Position numbers and translations under genes: made by a program
The notes under the pieces: generated by a model
Seen by the model: the letters and a program-made list of their open reading frames with translations, nothing else
The model's database searches: none
What the model was told of the DNA's origin: nothing
In this document: in pieces, positions 57,356-64,000 of the stretch
Numbering within the stretch: the first letter of the stretch is position 1
Layout: every line of letters starts with the position of its first letter
NCBI RefSeq assembly: GCF_900091575.1
Contig: NZ_FMCR01000003.1
Span: forward strand, 906,434-970,433
Reading direction: 5' to 3'
From: Micromonospora saelicesensis
GTDB lineage: Bacteria > Actinomycetota > Actinomycetes > Mycobacteriales > Micromonosporaceae
Length of the DNA stretch: 64,000 nucleotides

Positions 57356-58365
57356 CCAACACCGTGGACACTCCTACCGACGCGTCCCGTTCGACGCCAC
57401 CGTCCGGGCTGATCGCCGTGGCCCGGGCCCCCGGCTGGGTCCGGTACGCGCTGCTCGCCGTCGGCCTGGCCGTTGCGGCGTGGCTGCCCAACGGCCTCTA
57501 CCCGGCGGTCGCGGTGGACATCCTCTGCTGGGCGCTCTTCGCCGTGGCGGTGGACCTGCTGCTCGGCTTCACCGGGCTGATGTCCTTTGGTCACGCCGCG
57601 TTCTGGGGCACCTCCGCGTACGTCACCGGGCTGGTGGCCATTCACGCCGGTCTGCCGTTTCCCCTCGCGGTCCTGGCCGGGGCCCTCGCCGCGGCCGTGC
57701 TGGCGGTGCCGATCGGGTACCTGGCGGTCAAGCGGACCGGCATCTACTTCGCCATGGTGACCCTGGCCTTCGCGCAGATGGTCTACTACGTCGCCAACGA
57801 GTGGCGCTCGGTGACGCAGGGCGAGAACGGCCTCCAGGGGGTGCCCCGCGAGCTGTTCGGCGTCGACCTCACCGACGACTACTTCTTCTACTACGCGATC
57901 CTGCCGATCGTGCTGCTCGGGCTCGCCGGCGCCTGGCGGATCGTGCACTCACCGTTCGGTCGGGTGCTGGTCGGCATCCGGGACAACCCGGCGCGGGCGC
58001 GGGCGCTGGGCTACCCGGTGCACCGCTACAAGCTCACCGCGTTCGTGCTCTCCGGGTTCATCGCCGGCCTCGGTGGCGGGTTGTTCGCGGTCGGCCACCG
58101 GTTCGTCTCGCTGGACGTGCTGCACTGGACCACCTCCGGCAAGGCGGTCATCGTGGTGGTGCTCGGCGGGATCGGCACCCTCTGGGGTGGGGTGCTCGGC
58201 GCCGCCCTCGTGGTCCGGCTGGAGGACTGGCTGTCGTTCTCCGGGTTCGAGGCGATCGGCCTGGTCACCGGCGGCATCTTCGTCCTGGTCGTGGTGCTGT
58301 TCCGGCGTGGCATCTGGGGCAGCGTCGCCGCGCTGGCCCACCGGCTGGCGGCCCGCCGCCGCTGA
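57352..58365 (+). CDS. livM: Branched-chain amino acid-type ABC permease LivM
   Basis: A 337-residue permease with LLLGFTGLMSFGHAAF, the EAA-like GRVLVGIRDNPARARALGY coupling segment and VVLGGIGTLWGGVLGA, all LivM features. With LivH it forms the membrane channel. Last gene of the importer operon; a strong hairpin follows. Confidence 0.94.
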   Translation: MTNTVDTPTDASRSTPPSGLIAVARAPGWVRYALLAVGLAVAAWLPNGLYPAVAVDILCWALFAVAVDLLLGFTGLMSFGHAAFWGTSAYVTGLVAIHAGLPFPLAVLAGALAAAVLAVPIGYLAVKRTGIYFAMVTLAFAQMVYYVANEWRSVTQGENGLQGVPRELFGVDLTDDYFFYYAILPIVLLGLAGAWRIVHSPFGRVLVGIRDNPARARALGYPVHRYKLTAFVLSGFIAGLGGGLFAVGHRFVSLDVLHWTTSGKAVIVVVLGGIGTLWGGVLGAALVVRLEDWLSFSGFEAIGLVTGGIFVLVVVLFRRGIWGSVAALAHRLAARRR

Positions 58366-58406
58366 AATTCCGCGACGGCGCATCCGCCAGGTGCCCGCCG
58401 AGCGAA

Positions 58407-58435
58407 CCCCCGGGTAGAGACCGTCTACCCGGGGG
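58407..58435. terminator. Perfect 12-bp hairpin between livM and the B12-like gene
   Basis: Arms CCCCCGGGTAGA and TCTACCCGGGGG flank a 5-nt loop 42 nt after the livM stop. It ends only 8 nt before the GTG of the next gene, so it may be a terminator for the liv operon or an operator for the B12-binding-like protein. Confidence 0.7.
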
Positions 58436-58443
58436 TACGTCTG

Positions 58444-59115
58444 GTGCTGACCGATCCGATGCCGGCGGAGGCCGTGGAGATCGCGCACAAGCAGGTGTCG
58501 CTGGCTGCCGAGGACCTGGACGCCAACGCCGTCGCGACGCTGGTGCTGGAGTTGGCTGAGGCTTGGGGCGTGCCGGCGCTCTGGGAGCAGGTCTGTCGTC
58601 CGTTGCTGGCCCGGCTGTCGGGGCGTACCGCCGCCGAGGTCGTCGTCGAGCACGCCCTCTGCGAGGGTGTCCGGGTCGGGTTGGACGTCTACCGCCGGGA
58701 GCCGGGCCGGTCACTGCCCACCGGCGGGGTGCTGCTGGCCGGCGCCGAGAAGGAAGCGCACAGCCTGGGTCTGCTGGCGCTGGCCGCGGCGCTGCGCGAG
58801 CAGGGCCGGGGCTGTCTGAACCTCGGCCCCGCGCTGCCCTGGACCGCGCTCACCAGCGCGGTGTACCGGGCCCGCCCGCGCACCGTCGTGCTCTGGTCGC
58901 AGACGCCGCTCACCGGCCGCGCGTACCGCCTGGTGCGCTTCGCCCGGGACTTCCCGTTCCTTCGGGTGTACGGCGCGGGGCCGGGCTGGATCGAGCCGCT
59001 CGGCGGTCCGGCGGTCCGTCTCGGCACGTTGACGGAGGCCGTCGACGCCTGCCTGGCAGGCGCGCGCGGGCGTGATGCCCACCACATACGATACGGATCG
59101 GTGCCGTATCGTTAA
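58444..59115 (+). CDS. Stand-alone B12-binding-like domain protein
   Basis: A 223-residue soluble protein. The N-terminal helical part (about 5-88, with LWEQVCRPLLARL) resembles the helical cap and the C-terminal part (about 93-215) the Rossmann-like domain of cobalamin-binding photoreceptors of the CarH type. EKEAHSLG at 102-109 fits (D/E)xHxxG, with His106 as possible cobalt ligand. No MerR DNA-binding domain is attached. It may be a cobalamin-sensing partner of another protein. GTG start without a ribosome site. Confidence 0.7.
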   Translation: MLTDPMPAEAVEIAHKQVSLAAEDLDANAVATLVLELAEAWGVPALWEQVCRPLLARLSGRTAAEVVVEHALCEGVRVGLDVYRREPGRSLPTGGVLLAGAEKEAHSLGLLALAAALREQGRGCLNLGPALPWTALTSAVYRARPRTVVLWSQTPLTGRAYRLVRFARDFPFLRVYGAGPGWIEPLGGPAVRLGTLTEAVDACLAGARGRDAHHIRYGSVPYR

Positions 59116-59162
59116 TACGCGTCGTAGGCTGACCCGCGTTACGAGTCTGACCCGTATCGTAT
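59088..59162. promoter_or_regulatory. CCGTATCGT operator-like repeats before the MFS gene
   Basis: ACGATACGG (59088-59096) and CCGTATCGT (59104-59112) form a 9-7-9 inverted repeat at the end of the preceding gene. A third copy, CCGTATCGTAT, lies at 59152-59162. The TetR encoded two genes downstream is the natural candidate to bind here. Confidence 0.6.
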
Positions 59163-59199
59163 TTCGTCGCGGGTGATCAGCGTGGGGGGAAAGCCAGGC

Positions 59200-60768
59200 A
59201 TGGAGCTGCACAACAACACCGGACACCCGAGGCGGTGGGCGATCCTGGGGGTGCTGGTGATCAGCCTCCTCGTGGTCGTCCTCGACAACACGATCCTCAA
59301 CGTCGCCCTGCGCACCCTGGCCGACCCGGTGCACGGCCTCGGCGCCAGCCAGGGCGAGCTGGAGTGGTCCATCAACTCCTACACGCTCGTCTTCGCCGGG
59401 CTGCTGTTCACCTTCGGGGTGCTCGGCGACCGCGCCGGCCGCAAGCGCTTCCTGATGATCGGACTGGTGCTGTTCGGCCTGGCGTCGCTGCTCTCCGCGT
59501 ACGCCCAGAGCCCCGGACAGCTCATCGCGGCCCGCGCCCTGATGGGGGTCGGCGGCGCGGCCATCATGCCGGTGACTCTGTCGATCATCTCCAACGTCTT
59601 CGACCCGCGCGAGCGTGGTCGGGCCATCGGTGTCTGGGCCGGTGCGGTCGGTCTCGCCGTGGCGATCGGCCCGATCCTCGGCGGCGCGCTGCTGGAGCAC
59701 TTCTGGTGGGGCTCGGTCTTCCTGATCAACGTGCCGGTGGTCGTCGCCGGCGTGATTCTGGTGGCGCTGCTGGTCCCCGAGTCGCGTGACCCGCGGCCCG
59801 GCCGGATCGACGTGCTCGGCGTGCTGCTCTCCGTGGTCGGCCTCGTCGCCCTCTCCTACGGCATCATCGACGGCGGCGAGCACGGCTTCGGCCGCCCGCT
59901 GGCCTGGGGCTCAATCCTGGTCGGCGTCGCGGTGCTGGCCTGGTTCGTCCAGCACGAGCGGCGCAGCGACCACCCGTCGCTGGACGTCCGACTGTTCAAG
60001 GTGCCCCGGTTCGCCGCGCCGGTCGCCATCGTCGGCCTGGTGTTCTTCGCCGCGATGGGCTCGATGTTCTTCGGCTCGTTCTACCTGCAACTCGTGCGTG
60101 ACTACAGCCCGTTGCAGACCGGTCTGCTCTTCCTGCCCTTCGCCGGCGCCCAGCTGGTCTTCGCGCCGCGCAGCGCCGCGATGGTCCGCCGCTACGGCGG
60201 TAAGGCCGTCGCCACCGTCGGATTGGCGCTGACCGTGGTGTCACTCGGCGCGTTCGTCTTCATCGGCGCCTCCACCCCGATCTGGATCGTGCTGCTCGTC
60301 TTCCTCATCCAGGGCGCCGGGATGGCCAACATCATGCCGCCGGCCACCGAGTCGATCATGTCGGCGCTCCCCCGGGAGAAGGCCGGGGTGGGCTCCGCGG
60401 TCAGCAACACCATCCGTCAGGTGGCCGGCGCGCTCGGCGTCGCCGTCCTCGGCTCGGTGCTCTCCGCGGTCTACCGCAGCGACATCGGTGACGCGCTGAC
60501 CGGTCTACCCACGCAGGCCCAGGACGCGGCCAACGAGTCGATCTCCGGTGCGTACGCGGCGGCGGGCCAGCTCGGCCCGGCGGCGCCAGGGCTGATCTCG
60601 GCGGCCAACGACGCCTTCGTCACCGCCATGCACTGGGCGGCCGGGCTCTCCGCGGTGATCGCCGCACTCGGGATCATCGTGGTGCTGCGCTGGATGCCGG
60701 GCAAGGAGGACACGAGCGTCGCCCCGGCGGCGCCGGTCGCCGAGCCTGAGCTGGCCGGTACGGCATAG
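59200..60768 (+). CDS. DHA2-family MFS drug exporter
   Basis: A 522-residue proton-driven exporter with 14 predicted helices. LLVVVLDNTILNVAL is the DHA2 motif D1, GDRAGRKRFL is MFS motif A and GIGPILGG-like VAIGPILGGAL is motif C. The tail is acidic and Ala/Pro-rich. The ATG at 59200 was chosen after a GGGGGGAAAG site; an in-frame GTG at 59173 exists. It is followed after 11 nt by a TetR gene. Confidence 0.93.
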   Translation: MELHNNTGHPRRWAILGVLVISLLVVVLDNTILNVALRTLADPVHGLGASQGELEWSINSYTLVFAGLLFTFGVLGDRAGRKRFLMIGLVLFGLASLLSAYAQSPGQLIAARALMGVGGAAIMPVTLSIISNVFDPRERGRAIGVWAGAVGLAVAIGPILGGALLEHFWWGSVFLINVPVVVAGVILVALLVPESRDPRPGRIDVLGVLLSVVGLVALSYGIIDGGEHGFGRPLAWGSILVGVAVLAWFVQHERRSDHPSLDVRLFKVPRFAAPVAIVGLVFFAAMGSMFFGSFYLQLVRDYSPLQTGLLFLPFAGAQLVFAPRSAAMVRRYGGKAVATVGLALTVVSLGAFVFIGASTPIWIVLLVFLIQGAGMANIMPPATESIMSALPREKAGVGSAVSNTIRQVAGALGVAVLGSVLSAVYRSDIGDALTGLPTQAQDAANESISGAYAAAGQLGPAAPGLISAANDAFVTAMHWAAGLSAVIAALGIIVVLRWMPGKEDTSVAPAAPVAEPELAGTA

Positions 60769-60779
60769 GTTCGGGGAGA

Positions 60780-61388
60780 ATGGCGGACATGACGTCCACT
60801 GCCGATGCTCCGCGGTCGCCCGGTCGACCGCGGAGCATCCGCGCCGACGAGGCGATCATCGAGGCCACCCTCGACCTGCTCGCCGAGGGCAGCACCATCG
60901 AGGCGCTCTCGATCGAGGCGATCGCCACCCGCGCCGGGGTCGGCAAGGCCACCATCTACCGCCGCTGGGCCGGCAAGGACGCGTTGCTGCTGGACGCGTT
61001 GCGCCGCCTCAAGGGCGTCCTGGCCCAGCCGGCGGGCCACTCCGTCCGCGACGACCTGGTGCTGCTGGTCGGCGCGATCGGCAAGAACGTCGACCCACGA
61101 GCGGCCAAGATCATGCCCTGTCTGGCACCCGCCGTGAATCGCAGCGCCGACCAGTTCCAGCTCTACCAGAGCATCATCTCGCCCCGGCGGCAGCTGATGC
61201 GCGAGGTGCTGCGGCGCGGCATCGACGAGGGCGTGCTGCGCGCCGACATCGACGTCGAGGTGACGATGGCGCTGCTCACCGGGCCGATGCTGATCCAGCG
61301 GGTGCTCCAGTGGAACCCGGACCTGGACGAGCAGGCCCTGCCGGAACGGGTCGTCGACGCCGTGCTGGAGGGCATCCGGGCCCGCTGA
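60780..61388 (+). CDS. TetR/AcrR-family regulator
   Basis: A 202-residue repressor. N-terminal HTH (about 22-66: IEATLDLLAEG, IEAIATRAGVGKATIYRRW) and a TetR_C_16/AcrR-like C-terminal helical domain. Cotranscribed with the exporter, which suggests that an exporter substrate relieves repression at the CCGTATCGT sites. Start ATG 60780 or 60789; GGGGAGAA is better placed for the latter. Confidence 0.92.
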   Translation: MADMTSTADAPRSPGRPRSIRADEAIIEATLDLLAEGSTIEALSIEAIATRAGVGKATIYRRWAGKDALLLDALRRLKGVLAQPAGHSVRDDLVLLVGAIGKNVDPRAAKIMPCLAPAVNRSADQFQLYQSIISPRRQLMREVLRRGIDEGVLRADIDVEVTMALLTGPMLIQRVLQWNPDLDEQALPERVVDAVLEGIRAR

Positions 61389-61403
61389 CGCTGAGCGTTC
61401 GGT

Positions 61404-61432
61404 CGGCGGCGTTCGTGCCGCCGGCCGGCGGC
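61404..61432. terminator. Possible hairpin between convergent genes
   Basis: CGGCGGC/GCCGCCG arms with a 6-nt loop overlap a 16-bp palindrome (61417-61432) between the TetR and PucR-type genes. The GC content makes chance pairing likely, so this is tentative. Confidence 0.35.
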
Positions 61433-61434
61433 GG

Positions 61435-63354
61435 TCAGCCGGCCGGTGCGCGTAGTCGGTGCAGCCGCAGCGCGAGCTGCACCTCCAGCGCCCGCTCGGG
61501 CCGCTGCCAGTCGACGCCGAGCAACTGCCCGACCCGCTCCAACCGTTGGGTCACCGTGTTGACGTGCACGTGCAGTTGCTCGGCGGCCCGGGCCAGGCTG
61601 CCACCCACCCCGAAGTACGCCTCCAGCGTCTTCACCAGAGCCGTGCCCCGCCGGGCGTCGTAGTCGATCACCGGCCCGACGGTGGCGCTGAGGAACTGGG
61701 TCACGTCCTTCTCACCCCGGTCACCGACCGTGCCCAGCAACAACCCGACGAAGCCCAACTCCACGGTGCTCGCGCCCTGCCCGGCGCGACCCAGCGCGCC
61801 CAGCGCCGTCAGGCACCGGTCCGCCTCCTGGAACGTCCCGGCCAGCGCCGCCGGTGTGTTCGACGGGCCACTCGCCCCGGCGGTCACCGGTCGGCCGGTC
61901 ACCCGGGACAGGTCCCGGGCCACCGCGCGGGCGCTGCCGCCCGCGTCCAACCCCGGCAGCATCAGCACCACCCGGCCGTCGCGCGCCGCGGCCAGACCGC
62001 CGCGCGCCGAGGCGTACGTGGTGGCCCAGGAGAGCACCCGCTGCCGAGCCGAGCCGGTCGCCGCGATCGCGTCGTCGCCCACCGCCACCAGCACGTGCGG
62101 GGCGTCCAGGTCCACGCCGAGCCGACGGGCCCTACTGCGCAGCGCGTCCGTGTCGCGCAGCGGGCGGGCGATCAGGTCGTCCAGCAACTCGCCACGCACC
62201 CGCCCCTCCGCCTCCGCGACCGTCCGGCGGAACAGCAGCAGCAGCGCGGTCACCAACGCGGCCCGCTCCAGGATGCGCTGGTCGGCGTCGACCAACTCGT
62301 CGTCCGGGCGCAGCACCAGGGCGCCCAGGTTCTCCGCGCCGGCCACCACCGCCGCGTACCAGAGCGGACCCCGCCGTACGCTGCGGCCCTCGGTCCGGGA
62401 CGCGGCCACCGCCTCGACGATGTCCGCGCGGTCCGGCTCCTCGATCTCACCCACCCGGGCCAGCAGGCGGCCCTCGGCGTCCAGCGCCAGCAGCGCGCCA
62501 CCCAGCACCTCGGTCACGGCAGCCGCCACGTCCTCCACACCGCCGCCGCGCAGCACCAGCGCGGTCATCCGGTCGTGTGCCGCCGCGGCCCGCTCCACCG
62601 AGCTGCTGTGCGCCCGGATGGTGGTGTTCGCCGCCGACAACTCGGCCAACGCCGAACGGGTCTCGGTCAGCAGCCGGGCGGTGTCGATCGCCACCGCGGC
62701 GTGCGCGGCCAGCGACACCAGTAGCGCCACCTCCTCCCGGACGAACGGCCGGGCCGAACGGTTGGCCGCGTAGAGCACCCCGATCGAGGTCGAACCGAGC
62801 CGCAGCGGCACCCCCAGGATCGCCACCAGACCCTCCTCGCCCACCCCGGCGTCGATCTCGCCGGTGTGGTGGAAGCGCGCGTCCTCGCCGTAGTTGGCGG
62901 TGACGTACGGGGCGCCGGACTGGGCCACCAGGCCACCGAGACCGGCACCCATCGGCAGGCGCAGCCGCTGGAAGCGGGCCGAGACCGACCCGTCGGTCAC
63001 CCGCATGTAGGTGTCGCCACGTTCGTCGTCGTTGAGCGTCATGTACGCCACGTCCGCGCCGAGCAGATGACGGGCCCGGTGCACGATCGCCCGCAACACG
63101 TCGTCCAGATCGCGCAGCCCAGCCAGGTCGCTGACCGTGTCGTACAGGCCGGACAGCTCGCTCTCCCGGCGGCGGCGACGCTCCAGCAGCGCGCGGACCC
63201 GCAACGCCACCGACTTGGCCTGCTCCAGCTCGGCCAGCCCGTCCGGCGGCAGCCCGGCGGCCCGCGCGGCCACCAGCGGTCCCTCGAACTCGACCGCCGC
63301 GGCCTCTCGGGCGAGCAGCTCCAGGAACTCCACCGGCGAAGACATGGTCGACAT
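61435..63354 (-). CDS. GAF/PucR-type transcriptional regulator
   Basis: About 639 residues. After a helical N terminus, a GAF domain (about 70-225: LRAIVHRARHLLGADVAYMTL, VAILGVPLRLGSTSIGVLYAANR in outline), a second sensor-like part (about 240-370), and a C-terminal PucR HTH (about 570-630: TLEAYFGVGGSLARAAEQLHVHVNTVTQRLERV, core LARAAEQLHVHVNTVTQRL). Such regulators control catabolic genes. Start ATG 63354, with GTG 63369 and ATG 63345 as alternatives. It directly follows the SDR gene and may be cotranscribed with it. Confidence 0.87.
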   Translation of the reverse strand: MSTMSSPVEFLELLAREAAAVEFEGPLVAARAAGLPPDGLAELEQAKSVALRVRALLERRRRRESELSGLYDTVSDLAGLRDLDDVLRAIVHRARHLLGADVAYMTLNDDERGDTYMRVTDGSVSARFQRLRLPMGAGLGGLVAQSGAPYVTANYGEDARFHHTGEIDAGVGEEGLVAILGVPLRLGSTSIGVLYAANRSARPFVREEVALLVSLAAHAAVAIDTARLLTETRSALAELSAANTTIRAHSSSVERAAAAHDRMTALVLRGGGVEDVAAAVTEVLGGALLALDAEGRLLARVGEIEEPDRADIVEAVAASRTEGRSVRRGPLWYAAVVAGAENLGALVLRPDDELVDADQRILERAALVTALLLLFRRTVAEAEGRVRGELLDDLIARPLRDTDALRSRARRLGVDLDAPHVLVAVGDDAIAATGSARQRVLSWATTYASARGGLAAARDGRVVLMLPGLDAGGSARAVARDLSRVTGRPVTAGASGPSNTPAALAGTFQEADRCLTALGALGRAGQGASTVELGFVGLLLGTVGDRGEKDVTQFLSATVGPVIDYDARRGTALVKTLEAYFGVGGSLARAAEQLHVHVNTVTQRLERVGQLLGVDWQRPERALEVQLALRLHRLRAPAG

Positions 63355-63368
63355 TGTGCTCAGCCCCA

Positions 63369-64000
63369 CTAGTTGGCCGTCCAGCCCCCGTCGAGGGCGA
63401 TCGACGCCCCGGTGATGAACGCCGCCGGCGGCGAGCAGAGGTACGCCAGCAGCTCGGCCACCTCCTCCGGCTCGATCAACCGTTTGATCGCGGCCCGGGC
63501 CAGCATGATCTTCTCGATCACCTCGGTCTCGTCGATGCCGTGACTGGCCGCCTGGTCGGCGATCTGGCTCTCCACCAGCGCGGTACGCACGTACGCCGGG
63601 TTGATGCAGTTGGCGGTGACCCCGTGCGCGGCGCCCTCCAACGCGACCACCTTCGACAGCCCCTCCAGGGCGTGCTTGGCCGAGACGTAGGCCGCCTTGT
63701 ACGGGGAGGCGCGCAACCCGTGCACCGAAGAGATGTTGACGATCCGCCCCCAGCCCCGCGCGTACATGTGCGGCAGCGCCCGGCGGATCAGCAGGAACGG
63801 CGCCTCCACCATCACCCGCTGGATGTACTCGAACCGCTCCACGGGAAAGTCCTGCAACGGCGCGACGTGCTGGAGCCCGGCGTTGTTCACCACGATGTCC
63901 ACGTCCACGTCGAGTGAATCCACCGCCGCGGCGTCGGACAGGTCCACGCCCTCGGCCCGACCACCGGCCTCGGCGGCCACCGCCTTGGCCGCCTCCAGGT
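63369..64000 (-). CDS. 3-hydroxybutyrate dehydrogenase-like SDR, truncated by the window
   Basis: The C-terminal 210 residues of a short-chain dehydrogenase; the N-terminal cofactor motif lies beyond the right edge. VVNNAGLQHV, NISSVHGLRASPYKAAYVSAKHAL in outline (catalytic Ser, Tyr and Lys in ISS and YVSAK) and NPAYVRTALVESQI are seen. The last element is typical of D-3-hydroxybutyrate dehydrogenases, which interconvert 3-hydroxybutyrate and acetoacetate. The PucR-type gene follows at once and may regulate it. Confidence 0.88.
   Translation of the reverse strand, partial: LEAAKAVAAEAGGRAEGVDLSDAAAVDSLDVDVDIVVNNAGLQHVAPLQDFPVERFEYIQRVMVEAPFLLIRRALPHMYARGWGRIVNISSVHGLRASPYKAAYVSAKHALEGLSKVVALEGAAHGVTANCINPAYVRTALVESQIADQAASHGIDETEVIEKIMLARAAIKRLIEPEEVAELLAYLCSPPAAFITGASIALDGGWTAN

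Noticed and set aside
53718..58365. Assigning leucine/isoleucine/valine as ligand of the ABC importer
   Set aside because: The family also carries urea, amides and aromatic acids, and the binding protein sequence alone does not decide.
1..64000. tRNA, rRNA, insertion sequence, prophage or plasmid origin
   Set aside because: No cloverleaf with a T-loop motif, no transposase, integrase or terminal-repeat pair was recognised by reading; a dedicated RNA search could still find a small ncRNA.

Overview
The window is very GC-rich, with dense same-strand operons, many 4-nt ATGA/GTGA overlaps, GTG starts and several apparently leaderless promoters. The block HIT hydrolase - PI-phosphate synthase - PIM acyltransferase - PimA - membrane protein - PdxS - PdxT - YebC is the order seen in mycobacteria and other Actinobacteria that make phosphatidylinositol mannosides. 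Together with DnaE, SigE-like ECF factors, PadR and TetR regulators and secreted peptidoglycan-binding proteins, this points to a mycelial actinobacterium, most likely of the Micromonosporaceae (Micromonospora-like). That taxon is inferred from gene content and style, not from a marker gene. No rRNA, tRNA, insertion sequence, prophage or CRISPR array was seen.

Layout. 1-3.2 kb: a tandem 14-bp repeat, a secreted M15 peptidase, a HIT hydrolase, a HAD-like protein and an aldo/keto reductase. 3.35-11.9 kb: an EF-G-like GTPase on the minus strand, then the plus-strand phospholipid/PIM genes, pdxST and yebC. 12-15 kb: a DUF402 protein and a divergent pair of membrane-tethered helix-turn-helix proteins, one with a beta-trefoil-like and one with a peptidoglycan-binding plus degenerate lysozyme-like exterior. 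15-26 kb: a vanadium haloperoxidase-like enzyme, an ABC exporter, a two-component system, a PadR/membrane pair, a Ser/Thr kinase, an ECF sigma-lipoprotein pair and a Sua5/YciO protein. 26.8-32.2 kb: dnaE, then a convergent ABC-F gene with a 5' leader holding a 9-codon ORF and a long hairpin. 32.3-37 kb: a HigBA-like module with a doubtful toxin start, then a CitAB/DpiBA-type two-component system divergent from dctA. 37-44.6 kb: a lipoprotein, a FAD monooxygenase, a FUSC-type membrane protein, an ECF sigma factor coupled to a stand-alone FtsX-extracellular-domain protein, an aminotransferase and a secreted peptidoglycan-binding protein. 44.6-49.4 kb: acyl-CoA dehydrogenase divergent from TetR, then aldehyde and alcohol dehydrogenases, apparently one regulon marked by two near-identical 19-bp operators. 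49.4-53.5 kb: an APH-like protein, a second PadR/membrane pair and an SPFH protein. 53.7-58.4 kb: a complete branched-chain amino-acid-type ABC importer. 58.4-64 kb: a stand-alone B12-binding-like protein, a DHA2 exporter with its TetR, a PucR-type regulator and a window-truncated 3-hydroxybutyrate dehydrogenase-like SDR.

Between genes, mostly convergent ones, lie several long palindromes. Three sit in a shared C-rich / inverted repeat / G-rich arrangement (3.2, 12.0 and 37.1 kb). Two others share a TACCTC-type arm and an AT-rich centre (33.1 and 52.5 kb). Candidate systems for follow-up are the FtsX-domain/ECF sigma pair, the divergent tethered-HTH pair with its CGGACA-repeat spacer, the TetR/AAACT-N9-AGTTT regulon and the putative attenuator in front of the ABC-F gene. 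Functions are read from recognisable motifs only; no database search was possible.
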